A stretch of DNA of 64,000 nucleotides from Paramacrobiotus metropolitanus (lineage: Eukaryota > Tardigrada > Eutardigrada > Parachela > Macrobiotidae). Location of the stretch: assembly GCF_019649055.1 (NCBI RefSeq), contig NW_026570410.1, positions 1-64,000 of the forward strand, in the 5' to 3' direction. The first letter of the stretch is position 1. Every line of letters starts with the position of its first letter. A program made the position numbers and the translations under genes. The notes under the pieces are model-generated. The model searched no databases and was not told the origin of the DNA. It saw only the letters and a program-made list of their open reading frames with translations. Below are positions 52,301 through 64,000 of this stretch, piece by piece.

Positions 52301-55300
52301 GCCGGAAAAAGTTTTCAAAACGCAGAAAATAAACTTTCGCTAGTGACTCCATCGCTACCACCCAAAGAGTTCACAACTTCACGGAGACGGCAGTAGAAAT
52401 AATATTAACCGCTTATGATTTTAGAAAATTGTTTCCAGATCAGAAAAATTCGTTAATTGTGAATCTGCAATCAACTTTAATCAAAGAAAAAAGGTTGCCA
52501 TAAACGATACGATTGTGGTTAAATGTAAGTCACCGACTTAAAACTATACTTCACAGCTAATATCAATTTATACCATTAACACGAACTTTCACAAAATCCC
52601 AAAATAAGCATTAACGGTAACTAAGAAGGTTGCGTAACAGTAGCGCAGAAACAGCCGTGCGAAATATCTCAGACGTCATTTACGGCCCGTGTAAATCCCA
52701 GATCGTGACAGCTTCCGCTGGGACATTTTGTGAAACGGATACAGTCTGCAATGACTTTGTACACAGCCGTGAGCAGATCTCAGAATACGGGCGCTGCACC
52801 GTAGTCTATTGCGTTCTGCAGTCTTCTACACAGGCTGGAAGTGGAGACTGCTACCCTACTCTATCGCTCAACATACGGGCAATTCGGCAAGCACTGGCCA
52901 ACGCTGTGTGCGAGCAAGAACGCAAGAACGCCGGTCGCCTCGCCGGGCCATTTCGCAATCGCGACTAATATGCCGTGTCGACTGGCCTGGCCGGGCCCAG
53001 CCGCGTTTACATTCCGACGCACAACGGCTGTGTCCACGCCCCGCTCACTCAGCCTCTTGCTCATCAGCTGGTCAGCGCCGGAAAGCATCAAATCATCGAG
53101 AATATGTCTGTTCATTGGAGTAAAGGCTGCGGCCTTTACTCTTTAGGCTTTAACCTGCTCGGGACTTGTCTTCAACAATTTAATTCGACCTTTTTACATG
53201 TCTGTGATTTTCATCAGCATCGATGACGCTTATCGCCAGGAAAATCGCCAACTGCAGTCGGAACGAGCCGGCGAAACCGGCACTTATCTGGCCTTCTAAA
53301 TCTCTCAATGGCCGGCGCAAATGCATGGCTGCTGCGCATAAATATCCTCGACTATTTTATCGGAAAGGCAAGCCACGCGGCGGCGCTCATCGCCGCACAT
53401 CACTGTACTTAGATATCGGCGACGGCTTCGCTGAGTGTGAGGCTGCGAATGCGATAGATAGTTTATTAATAAATCGTAAGTGTACAATTAGAGAAGGTAG
53501 AAATTAGGTCGCTCTACTCTGCTAGGCAGACAGTGCAGTCTGGCGGATGAGCGAGGCAGCCGCGGCTGCAGTGCACACTGTACAGCGCAGCCGCTTCATC
53601 TGGGCAAACAGCCACTCACGCCCGCAGGCCGCAGCGCAGCGGAGGTTGCAGCCTGCAGCTGCAGGTGGAGAGCGGAGACGGGCTACGTTGCCTGCCATTA
53701 AGAGCAAATACTGTACGCTCTAATCAATTGACGAGCAGAGCAAACTTAAAACAAGGTTATCTATCCGCTGCAGATTATGACACCTACACAGCTACACAGG
53801 CTGCACAGGCACTGGCTACTATTTATAAATAATCTCCTGGGTCAATAATTTGCGCCCGGCCAGGCTGCCAAGCAGTGCAGCCATGGCACGGACACAATGC
53901 AACATCGATACATCGCTGATTAGGGCATTCTCGGCGTTATCAATTATCGCGCAGGCAAAGCGCCGGTGCCGCGCGTTGCAGCACTGATAACGTGATAGCC
54001 CAGCCAAACACAGGTATCTCACCCGCTTTTTCTCAACGAACGTCCTCGTTACGCCGCTACGCCAGTGCCACCGACAGGCTGCGTGTATGCATCAGCGCAG
54101 ATGCTGGCATAGTGAAACCATATGTTGCGGTGCCGTTTAAGAAGAACTAGCCCCTTTTGACTGCCCCCCGCGGGCGCCGGATACCAATACTGGCAGGCGA
54201 TTACTTTTGCGCAATTACCACCAAATAACTCTTCACTACCGACTGCAAGCCATGCAGAAAAACAGAGAAACGGACACTCTATCCTCGGTCACACTCACGA
54301 CACGAACATACGGTTGCATTACATACCTGGCGATTTTGCGTGGCAGGCCAGAGCAGACTGCGCAGTTCAGCGGCGCGTAGTGCTGTCAGCAGTTAACTCC
54401 GAAGAGACAGCGCGGAAAACTGCCTAAATACAGCGAGAGGCCTCTTGAACAATCCACAACACTTGAAAAGTGGGTTTGCGATTTTACAACCAAAACGAGA
54501 CCGTCCACTTATTTCTCAATCAGACGCTACTCTCGCTACGTATTCACGTATGACGGTATGCGCTATAGCTATTAGCTACACGATATGGCAGGCTGCAGAA
54601 TACAGATAGCTGATTTTCATTTACAAGTACAGACATACACCGTCGCATCGATGCGCGTACTGACTCGCATTCCAAAAGTGAAATCGAAGAAATGAATTCC
54701 TCCGATAAACAGGCAGCAGCGTTAGCGTCTACATGTGTGTACTGCTGTTGCTGCAATCGAGAAACGCCGGCCGGCCGGCGTTTCAACATCGACAACCACC
54801 ATTCACACACCAAATATTATGCGCCCGCCTTCGAGCACCGGCGCACAGGGAAAGTGCGCAATGATCGCCAGCAAGACTAACTACACTTTTCAGTTTACTT
54901 TACAGACTTTGCGCGAAAAAGCAAGAAAATTAATATTAATTTAGCAATACGAAAACGGCACCCGCCCAACGCCGTCGCTTACCTTGACACACACAGCCAG
55001 CAGTCAGGAAACAGAAATGAGCAAGTTATACTGTTATAGTAAGTAATCCACAAAACGAGAAATGAATAAATAACACCCAGTCTGCGCAAATCCTGTCTTT
55101 CTTGGTACGAGCCAAGGGAATGAAAAACGTAGAGTTCAGAAAAAACAGGCACACAGTATACCTTAGTGGTTGTTTCAGCACAGTTGATAATAATTAATTA
55201 ATTACTGAAATGAACCGTTCATTGTGGTGAAATTTCGCAAGCAGAGTGCTGCGTAAATGAAGTGCAGAAGTGGCAGACTGCATTGGGCTGTCTACACCGC

Positions 55301-56534
55301 GGTGCAGCCGCGTTATTGTAACGCGCGCCGTTCATCGCGGCGTCTGATTGGCTGACTGCATCTCTCTCTGCGCCCTATGCTGCGCTGTCTGAGCTCAAAC
55401 CGGAAAGGCAGCCGTGGCAGGCGGCAGGGCGGGCGCTGGCAGGCAGCACGCTGCAGCCTGCAACTGCGTGCGCTGTGCGGAATGAACTGGAGCATAGAAA
55501 CCTGGATAGTCGCGTACATTTCTGGCGTACTACGAGTCCTCATTCTGCAATCAGCAGCCAGTCGATGATGTCATAGGCTGACTTACCATTATTTTTCTCT
55601 TCCGCCGCGTGGCCCACTCTCATTTTCTTCCCGCGTTGCACCGCTCCACCGCCACGGATAATCCAAAAGAAGATAATCAACAGGAAATATCAATAACACG
55701 CTTTGAATACCGGCTTTAATGTTAAAGGCCAATACGAAACCTCGACGGCCTCTACGATTCAGTCGATGACTCGATACTTGCTGATACTGCGTGTAAAATT
55801 AATATTTATACAGTATCAATAAGACTTAGTATTAAATTATTATTTCATGTATTTAAATATTAAAATATTATAATATTTAAACATTTATGCAACCGTAATA
55901 TAAATTTATACATCATATGTACCACAGTAAAGTACATCATTCGTACAATTAATTTTATTATTATTAAATATTAACAATGTAAGTGCTAGTATTGCAAATA
56001 TTTTTAAATGCACTAGCATTTAAAATAATTATTTTAACGTAAATACTGTACTTCTATTAGTAATATTAGTACGTGGAAGGAGTGTCGGCGCTCTCGCATT
56101 TTGTCAATACTCTCTTTACTAGGAAGTGTGAAGACTTATGAACTACTATTACAGTCATTTACAGGATTTGATTATCGAATACAGTAAGTACTTATAATAA
56201 TATTATCAGCTCAAAGCGACAAAATCGCTCGGTTAAAAACTATTATGCAAAATAATTACTGGAATAAATACAACAGATGAATTCTGTCAGGCATCAGTTG
56301 CAGGTTGGCCAGTCTGCGTCTCACGCGGATGTGGTCATCGCGTTATTCACCAGAAACCGCTGCGCAGCGGGATGCCGATCGTTGTGTGTCTTCAATCTTG
56401 TGCATCTGACATCACCGGCAATTTACTGTACTTACTGCAGGAGAATTCCCTGCCATTTGCCAGAGCCCAGACAGAACCGGCATCAGATTCTCCTTCTCCC
56501 GATGGCAGTCGATGCGACGCCGGTTGGCCGACTA
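49340..56534. other. Large region without recognised genes (promoter/5' region of the C-clamp gene)
   Basis: About 7 kb. AT-rich stretches alternate with GC-richer patches (51,000-51,250; 52,640-53,110; 53,520-53,700; 55,260-55,560). No ORF has recognisable protein content and none forms a plausible multi-exon set. It probably contains the upstream non-coding exon(s) and regulatory DNA of the C-clamp gene. I see no tRNA, rRNA or tandem array. Confidence 0.5.
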
Positions 56535-56700
56535 AGGCCTTGTCCCGAATTCAAAGCGAATCTCGCTATGGTACGGTTGCTCAACCGCACGAGGTGGCTG
56601 TATGCAGTGGCCACGCCTACAGATACGGTACGCGAAGCCACCTCGCGAGGTGGAGTTGCTGTATCGCAACGAGATTCGCTTTGAATTCGGGACGAGGCCT
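56535..56700. repeat. Foldback element, 166 bp inverted repeat
   Basis: The left arm AGGCCTTGTCCCGAATTCAA and onward is repeated in reverse at the right end (…GAATTCGGGACGAGGCCT). Outer ~31 bp pair with one mismatch, the inner arms (AGCCACCTCG) pair again, and a weaker middle gives ~65-bp imperfect arms around a ~35-bp centre. It looks like a foldback transposon or MITE. Confidence 0.7.
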
Positions 56701-57236
56701 AAGAGTTGTCGCCGGCATCGCAAAGTCTAATGTTCTATTTAACTGCGACATGCACCGATCCAGAGACAGCCGGGGTAGCGTTTGCGGTTACGCAATCGAC
56801 TAGTGGTGCGGTTTCTGCTTTCCGCTGCAGTGCCAGTGCGGACTGCGGAGAAACCGGGCGCGATAAATATATAGCGTATTTTTGGCATGTCTATCGATAT
56901 GGCGTATCGTTAGCACTTCGGGAACATTTCTCTATCGGCAGCCGCGGGCCAATTTCGCAACGTTGCCGCAACGTTAACGCAACGCCGCGACGTGCAGCAC
57001 GTTACTACGACTAATGATCGACAGCTGGCCTCCTTCGTAAATCGCGATCGAACGCCTTCATTACGATTCAATTAACCAACGCAACTCACAATCAAATAAA
57101 AACTAATAAACATAAACACGAATTAAATAGTCAATGATTTTTAATACGTATCTTATAATTATACTATTCTACCAGTTGAACTAAATAGTTACTAAATCTC
57201 TAGCCAGATAAAAAACCATTCTGCCTTGATTTTCTG

Positions 57237-57242
57237 TTTATT
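57237..57242 (-). terminator. Candidate distal polyadenylation signal of ABCE1
   Basis: AATAAA on the minus strand, about 420 bp after the stop. Confidence 0.3.
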
Positions 57243-57469
57243 TTAGTGGAATCAGACAAGAAAAAATAAGCACAAAGGGACATTTACTACTCGTAGAGAA
57301 AAACAAGTAAATTAAAATGAAGTAAATGAAATAAGAGCGCGGGATGCACATGCAGTGGAGAGGGAAAGCGGAAGAGAGAAAGATGGGCAAAATAAACAAG
57401 TGGCGTCGCGGCGTTGACGGGCAAAGCAACGGCTGGGATAAGCAACGGCTGGTGGGCTGCTCTCTTCTG

Positions 57470-57475
57470 TTTATT
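57470..57475 (-). terminator. Candidate proximal polyadenylation signal of ABCE1
   Basis: AATAAA on the minus strand, about 190 bp downstream of the ABCE1 stop codon. Confidence 0.45.
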
Positions 57476-57662
57476 CCGCGCCGGCGTGCAGAGTAAACAG
57501 AGTGTTGACCGCTCTCACCCGCCAGGCCAGCCGCAATCTTATCGCCCGCGCCTTATCGTCCACAAACCGACACCGCCGTCCACACCGCACCGCACCGCAC
57601 CGCACCGCCGCCGCGGGCCCTGTCCCCCGTTGCGAGCGAGGACGGATCCAGTCAGAACAGAG

Positions 57663-60600
57663 CTAGTCCTCGAGGAAGAAGTAGTTGCCGCTGCGCTTCT
57701 GCTCCGTGTCCTTCACCGAGGCCTTCTTGTTGATGCGCGGCCGGAAGTTGTCCGGGTCGCGGCGGAAGGTGACGTCCAGCGACTCCAGGAACTCGTTCAT
57801 GCCCGCCAGCAGCGTCTGCGGCCTGTGCAAAGGAAACAAAGGCAATCAACACACAGATAAATCGTCAATCAACACGGCCGCACAGCGTTCCAGGTGAGCC
57901 GCAGCCGTATCAACGTCCACGCAGTCACAGGCCTGTTTATCGCGCCCGCGGGGTCAAACTGCACGGCTGGTTATTTATTTCCCTTGCAGTTGCAGCTTCG
58001 CTACATTTAATCAGCACGATACATTTAATCACAACAAGCATCAGCCGATACCCGCAACCAGATAGTTTGATAGCGTCGCATTAACGGAATTTCTCAATCA
58101 GCTGACGCCGCGTTAAGGCTGCAAGCTTAACTGCGCGTGGCATGGCGCGCTGCCCGGGCCCCGGGCCCGACCAGACAAAAAACACATTTTCCCACAGACT
58201 GCCAGTGCGCGCAAGCAACAACCTTGTGCCTGGCGGACGCACTGGACTGGACAACGCGGCTGCCAGTAATGGCCTCCGCGTTGCATAAGGCGGCCTAACG
58301 CTTATCTAACGGCCATCGGCCATCGCCGGCCGATAACGAAAGCGCCAGTCCACATTTGCAAACCTAATTTGTGCAAATCCACTTCCGCACACCGCCTCTC
58401 TACCTCTGCCTGCACAACTACACACTGCAGGCCAACTGACAAAGCAAAAAACACTGCAGTTGTGTGCTGCCAGTGCCGGTCCTGTCAAAACAATGTCTTA
58501 CTGATTCTAATATTTTAACCAAAAATAATTTTGTCATAAAAGAACAGAATAAAATGGCCCAGTCTACAAGCACTGCACTATACCAGTACATTTTTATATG
58601 TGTTTATACGATAATATTCCTGAAACTTTTAAAATCCAGTCGCTAGCAGTCTGCAATCTACAGTACTGCTGGCCATTTTTCAAGATAATCATCATTCGAA
58701 ATTCATATATATCTGTACTAAGGAACGACCGTCCTAGGAAAATGGAATTCCACGGATGGAATCCAATTTCCAAATCCGCGCTCCTCGCGGGCGGCTCGGA
58801 TTTGGAAATTGGAATTTAGGAAATCCGTGGAATTCCAATTTTTGCTTGGAATTCCAGATTCCCTGTATTTGGAATTCCAAGCGCATAGAAATGTCAGGGA
58901 AAAACAATGAAAACAAAACATTTTTCGTGTTGTTTTTCGACAGGTGGCTGCAAATTTTTACATTACCTCGTCTTCCGGTCTCAAACGATTTATTTTGAAA
59001 ATAGCGTTTCTATTTTATTGTTTCTATAGTTACTGTTCCTATTTTATTTCTTTTGTATTCTCAATAGATCAGGAAGTCTGCTTGATCTATCCGAGAGAAA
59101 ACAATGTTCTTCTTCAAAAATTTGCATATTTCGGTCACCTGGTGTTCAGATTTTCTGGCAAAACAAATATACTAGAAAGACTTAGCTCATATAATAATTC
59201 GAAGCATGAACTTACAAAAATCCATAAAAGAGCAAACAGAGGACAGAAATTCGACCGGCTGCAACGTAAAGGAACCGCTCTTCAACATTTGCAGAATTCA
59301 GAAATTTCGAGTTCAATCATTTTTAATTTTTCTATCAAAGTAAGTCAAAATATGAAACCGTATACTTAAATTGACCAAAACAAGAGAAAAATCAAAGTCA
59401 TCCTCTTGGAAAGGATGATACGGAGATATCTAACGGCAGCGCTCAGTAGCTAACAATCTACAATCTGCCGACTTTTGATGTTGTTTTTCGCTTTCTTCAA
59501 CTTGCGTATGCATGGCCGACAGTATTCGTAAATCGTACCGGTACTATACTATACAGTCTATACTACAGCAGCATATTACTGCCAGTCTGCCTTGGTTTAT
59601 GATAGGCAGATAGTAAATGTTTAGGTTTCTTTAATCTGTTTGGAGTTTCAAATAAAGTTTTTAATGACGAATGCGCAGTAATTAAGCAGCTGAAGTTAAT
59701 CAAAATGATTTTTTGTTCATAGTTATGTAAATAGATAGTTAAATAACGGTTTTCCAACGAAAACTAAGAAATCCTTGGAATTACGGAAATCCGTTTGGAT
59801 TTCCGTAAATCCACGGATTCCATGGAATTCCATGGCAATTTCCTTTCCAAATCCTTTCCACGGGCTCGCGCCCGTGGATTTGTCCTCCTTAATCTGTACA
59901 GTATGTAAGCGAAAGTACCAAGAAAAAAGAATCAGTCACATGCAGGTCATATGTGCAATACGCACATTCCTCTCCCTTCTGAATGCGACAAAATCTATTA
60001 TCGATAGAATTCATTTTAGCTTATTTTCATTCTACTATTATACATATTATGTGAAGTTAACTTATTTATTTATTGTTTACCGAAAAAAAGCCGAAAATTC
60101 AGAAAAAAACTATGTATCTTTTTAATTTGTCTTATCAATGATCACCTTATTATTGAAAAGCAGAATGCAGAAAAGCAGACAACAGCTACAGATACTAGTA
60201 CTACTCCCCGTGACTGTACTTGCATTTATTGTAAAGCCCGTTTTGGCGCGAGAAAGGCAGTAGACGAAGGATGCGTAGGAAACGATCGGCTAATTAATGA
60301 ATATGGCAACTTTAAACTTACGACTTGGCAGTGGCGTCGACGGACGGCGTCCCGGTGAAGACGATGACGCGGTCGGCCAGGTAGGTGGCCATGATGAAGT
60401 CGTGCTCCACCACGAAGGCCGTCTTCTTGGCGTGCAGGATGAACCTGCGCAACAATTCAGTTCACTTCATTCAAATAAAATAAGTGCAATTCACTAAATG
60501 AAAGAAATGCAAGTCTGTAAATGAATACAATTCAACTACTGTAAATAAACTCCAACCAGCTAATAAATAAAAATAAAGGAATCGGAATCAATTCAATGAA

Positions 60601-63600
60601 TTATTAATAAAATAAAATCAATTCAACCGGCTACAGCTGGGCGCACACTCTCAGTGGCAGTTCAAGTGGCCTGCACTGCAACTGCATAAACGAGGCGACT
60701 GACCGCTTGATGACCTTGGAGGCCACCAGACGCTGCTCCGAGTCCAGGTAGGCGGACGGCTCGTCGATGAGGTAGACGTCGGCGGGCTTGCCCAGACAGA
60801 CCGTGATGGCCACGCGCTGCAGCTCACCGCCGGACAAATTCTGCACCTCCAGGTCCATCAGCGCCTCCATGTTCAGCGGCTTCATCACGTCGGTGACGAA
60901 CTGCGGGTGCACGTAGGCGTCGCGGATGCGCTCGTGCAGCAGCAGGCGCACAGAGCCCTGGAACTTCGGGCTGATGGCCTGCGGCTTGTACGACACGTTC
61001 AGCACCGGCACTTCCCCTGCAATTACCCGCATAAATGCACATTTCATGCTTCTAATTCATATTTATATCGTTTTCTAAGTAGGCTTGAATTATTCCTTTA
61101 AATTTAGTATCTGACTGCTTTTAAATTTTGTTATTACTAATTTGTTATCACTTTAAGACTTCAATTAATGTTTTATTTGTGTCAACTGACCTCCGTCGTC
61201 GGGCTCCAAGCGGCCGGCGAGCATCTTGATGAAGGTGGTCTTGCCGGTGCCGTTCTCGCCGAGCATGACGACGATCTCCGAGTCGGTGAAGCTGCCCGGC
61301 TCGATGGTCAGGTGGAACTTGGCGAAGCGCTTCTTCATGGCCGGGTAGGTGTACTGCCGCATGCGCTTGATCTCCTCCTCGCTCAACTGGTCCGAAACCT
61401 TGAAGGACAGCGCCGCCTCGCGGAAGCGCAGGTTCTCCGACGGGATGAACCCGTCCAGGAAGATGTTGATGCCTGTGGCAATCAAAACATATTACAGCCC
61501 TCATTAACGAAACAGTCTCCCATAAATCTCAATTATAAGTTAACGGTTAATTGCACTGGCGTTGTTAAAGTCCTCAAGCGGAAATGAAAGCGGTAAAGGA
61601 AGAAGCCAGACTGACCGTCTCTGACGCTGGAGGGCAGCGTGACGACGCCGTAGCAGCCGGGCATGCCGTAGAGGCAGCAGATGTAGTCGGAGAGGTAGTC
61701 CAGCACCGACAGATCGTGCTCCACCACCACGACGTAGTTGTCGTGCTGCAGCAGGCCGCGGATGGTCTGGGCGGCCTTCAGGCGCTGCTTCACGTCCAGG
61801 TAGCTGGAGGGCTCGTCGAACATGTAACTGCAAGACAGCTGGTTAAGCAAGAGGACGCGACAGTCACCACACTAGTCAGTGGTCACGCACATGGTGGCCG
61901 TCTGGATGCAGGTCATGGCGATGCAGAAGCGCTGCAGCTCCCCGCCCGACAGGTCGCCCACGTTGCGGTCCAGCACCGTCTTCAGGTCCAGCGCCTCGAT
62001 GATCTCGCCCTTGATCTGGCGCTCGTCCTTGCGGGCCAGATGGTGGCCGACGGTGCCCTGCAGAACCAACCCAGACTTGTCAAAGTGAATACAGTCAGTC
62101 TCCCCACAGTTCCATTCCTTCGCACCGTGATCTCCTTGCCGATGCGGTCCACGTACTGCAGCTTGACCACGGCCTTGAGCTTGTCCTCCAGAATGCGCGT
62201 GAAGTAGTTCTGCAGCTCCGACCCGCGGAAGTACGTCAGCACCTCCTCCCACTCGGGCGGATCCTAAAGACAGACAGACAACGGTGAAGGTGAAGCCATG
62301 CAGAAAGGGGTGCCTCTTTCTATTGCCCACTGACCACGAAGCGGCCCAGGTTGGGCTTCATCTTGCCCGAGAGGATCTTGACGGCCGTCGACTTGCCGAT
62401 ACCGTTGGTCCCCACCAGCCCCAGCACCTGCCCCGTGCGCGGCATCGGCAGCCGGTGCAGTTTGAACGAGTTGGCGCTGCAACCAATCGCCAGTCAACCA
62501 ACACTGCACAACTGCACTACACTGAGTGCAATACTCGTACACTTCATTTCAACCATATTGCGTATTATACAAGTAACAATACAGTAACAAAAATTCCACA
62601 TTCACAGTGCATTCCACGCTCACACAACTTCATTTAACTTCGTTTGTCAAGTTTACTTTTTCAACTTTTAGTCTACTCAGTACTGTAATCTACCTATTAT
62701 AATTTAAATCAGAATTTTGATTTAATTTGATATATACTTCAGTCAGCTCATTTAACTGTTTCACAGCATTACCTGAATCGGTGCGTGGTGTCCTTCTCCA
62801 AATTGGAGGGCAAATTAATAATCTGGATGGCCTCGAAGGGGCACTTGCGCACGCAGATACCGCAACCAATGCACAACTCTTCGGAAATGAAGGCCACGCG
62901 GTCCGTCGGCGTCACTTCGATGCACAGCTTGCCTGCAGTCACAAATCACCACTTTAGTACTGTATTTACGTTCCATTCTATGGGGAAAATCGGTTGGTTT
63001 CGCATAAATGTCGTTGAAAACGGTACATTAACGACAGAAAATGATTCCCGTAGTTTATTCTTATTTTATAACCCAAATTCTTCAGAAAAAGCCTCCTTGA
63101 AGGCGATTAATCGAAAGTGAAACGCGGAAATTTCCAACAGCATCCAAACATGCAGCGAAAATACCGCCGAACTGGGCGGTGGTAATTGCGACACATGCCG
63201 GAAGTCCCTGAATTCCCTCGTCTGCACTGTCTAGCCTTTATATCTTCGGGAAATTTCAATGTAATAAAATGTAAAAGAGATTTATGCAGGAGTACGGGAT
63301 AGCCCGTCGAAAATCGGTTGCACAATTTTCGAGATAACATCATAACGTACTGAAGCGTCACCCACGACTGCCACGTTGATTAACAGCATGCTAGGGATCG
63401 TTCAAAATCGGAAGCTCACCCAGCTCCCAGGTGAATCGGAATACACTCAACGAAACAGAAAAACTTGGAACTTTTAATGGCTCACCCATGCGCACCACGG
63501 GGCAGGAGCGCTTGCACTCCTGGCGGCACTTCTTGGGCTTGCAGCGGTCCTCGTTGACGATGGCGATGCGGGTCAGGTTCTCCTGGGTCGCGATGCCGCC

Positions 63601-63624
63601 GCCGCCTCCGCCTCGGCCAGCCAT
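57663..63624 (-). CDS. ABCE1 / Rli1 ribosome-recycling ATPase
   Basis: Ten exons: 63624-63486, 62932-62773, 62476-62335, 62263-62126, 62057-61891, 61827-61616, 61472-61191, 61016-60704, 60444-60322 and 57822-57663. All junctions are GT-AG and in phase, 611 residues. Iron-sulphur domain: [14 protein letters not shown] and [13 protein letters not shown] (8 Cys, two 4Fe-4S). First ATPase: Walker A GTNGIGKS, signature LSGGELQRF, Walker [17 protein letters not shown]. Second: [34 protein letters not shown]. The C-terminus ends SGNYFFLED. It splits ribosomal subunits after termination in the cytosol and is essential in eukaryotes. Oddity: a Gly-rich N-terminal extension ([14 protein letters not shown]) compared with the usual short start. 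The last intron is 2.5 kb and full of foldback repeats; the others range from 63 to 553 bp. The gene is intact. Confidence 0.97.
58744..58836. repeat. Large nested palindrome in ABCE1 last intron
   Basis: The arms GGAATTCCACGGAT... and ...ATCCGTGGAATTCC enclose inner arms AATTTCCAAATCCG and CGGATTTGGAAATT, so the whole 93 bp folds into one long hairpin with small gaps. More GGAATTCC copies follow to about 58,880. It looks like a foldback element. Confidence 0.75.
59767..59890. repeat. Second cluster of related palindromes in the same intron
   Basis: Contains ACGGAAATCCGTTTGGATTT followed by CCGT, AATCCACGGATTCCATGGAA and CCACGGGC-TCGC-GCCCGTGG (59861-59880). Shares the TTTCCAAATCC and CACGGATT words with the palindrome at 58744-58836, so both probably belong to one element family. 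Confidence 0.65.
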
Positions 63625-64000
63625 CCCTACACAGCCACTCGTTAATTCCCTCTGATCATCAACACAATTTCCCAGATTGTTACGGCCCTTCCCAGGCCGT
63701 ACCGTTCGTGGAAACGCCACGACAACTCACCAGCTGCTGGATCGCCGAACGACGCTGCGCACGCACTGCCTTCGATTAAAGACGCAAATTCACGTCCACA
63801 CTGGGCCCAGCCTGGTTTCTTCCACAATCCAGGAAATTCAATAGCACTCGTAAAACACAATCTTTCCCAGCCTCGAATGTACAGTAATACAATTAAGCAA
63901 TGGAAGAATTCACAAGGAGTAAAAAAACTGGTTGGTTTTCTGTTTTTACAAGCGCAGCACAGACTGCGCAGTTCAGCGACCTAGATCGGCTGTCGAGTTA
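63625..64000. other. Upstream of ABCE1: 5' UTR and promoter region, no gene recognised
   Basis: GTGTAG just before the ABCE1 ATG may be a 5' UTR splice acceptor. No clear TATA box. The last bases contain GACTGCGCAGTTCAGCG, which also occurs near 54,357. Confidence 0.4.

Noticed and set aside
52630-53226. Overlapping plus-strand ORFs suggesting a gene
   Set aside because: No conserved motif, three frames equally open, no convincing splice partners.
1-64000. tRNA or rRNA genes and telomeric repeats
   Set aside because: No A/B-box pair with a cloverleaf, no rRNA-like sequence and no TTAGG/TTAGGG-type tandem found by reading; a covariance-model scan would be decisive.

Overview
The window is eukaryotic nuclear DNA from an invertebrate. 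Three protein-coding genes on the minus strand have GT-AG introns: a FCP1-type RNA polymerase II CTD phosphatase (40.6-42.7 kb, 5' end not resolved), a ZNF395/SLC2A4RG/Glut4EF-type C-clamp transcription factor (45.3-49.3 kb, complete, 4 exons) and ABCE1/Rli1 (57.7-63.6 kb, complete, 10 exons). Exons are GC-rich and the surrounding DNA is AT-rich. Most introns are only about 60-80 bp, with a few of 0.3-2.5 kb. An ecdysozoan is the best guess (arthropod, tardigrade or similar), but the sequence alone does not fix the species.

Layout. (1) 1-20,916: satellite array of 27 complete ~755-bp units plus a truncated 28th. Each unit carries a minus-strand ORF of about 90-127 codons. The window starts inside this array. 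(2) 20,917-23,215: GC-rich region of broken coiled-coil and low-complexity ORF fragments, interrupted by a 210-bp Tc1/mariner-type MITE. (3) 23,216-37,252: a 14,037-bp Ty3/gypsy (errantivirus-like) LTR retrotransposon on the minus strand, with 372-bp LTRs that read as identical and a CTGG target duplication. (4) 37,253-40,300: repeat-rich DNA (hairpin repeats, AGTAA-rich tracts, a three-unit GC-rich tandem repeat, a 5'-truncated LINE). (5) 40.3-64 kb: the three host genes, separated by about 8 kb of DNA with no recognised gene between the C-clamp gene and ABCE1.

The retrotransposon is the most unusual object. In transcription order (right to left) it has: a 5' LTR and putative PBS; a mini-exon with an ATG ending in a perfect GTAAGT donor; three tandem paralogous small ORFs; gag; a textbook -1 frameshift signal (TTTAAAC, 6-nt spacer, 12-bp hairpin) at the gag stop; protease; a long linker with internal repeats; RT, RNase H and integrase; a strong splice acceptor; and about 4 kb of envelope region that encodes zinc-finger/RING-H2-like modules before a membrane glycoprotein. 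The leader mini-exon joins this region in frame. As sequenced, pol and the envelope region contain several frame breaks. The FCP1 gene also has two frame breaks inside conserved exons, and homopolymer lengths vary in the satellite, so residual consensus indels are a real possibility and frame breaks here should not be taken at face value.
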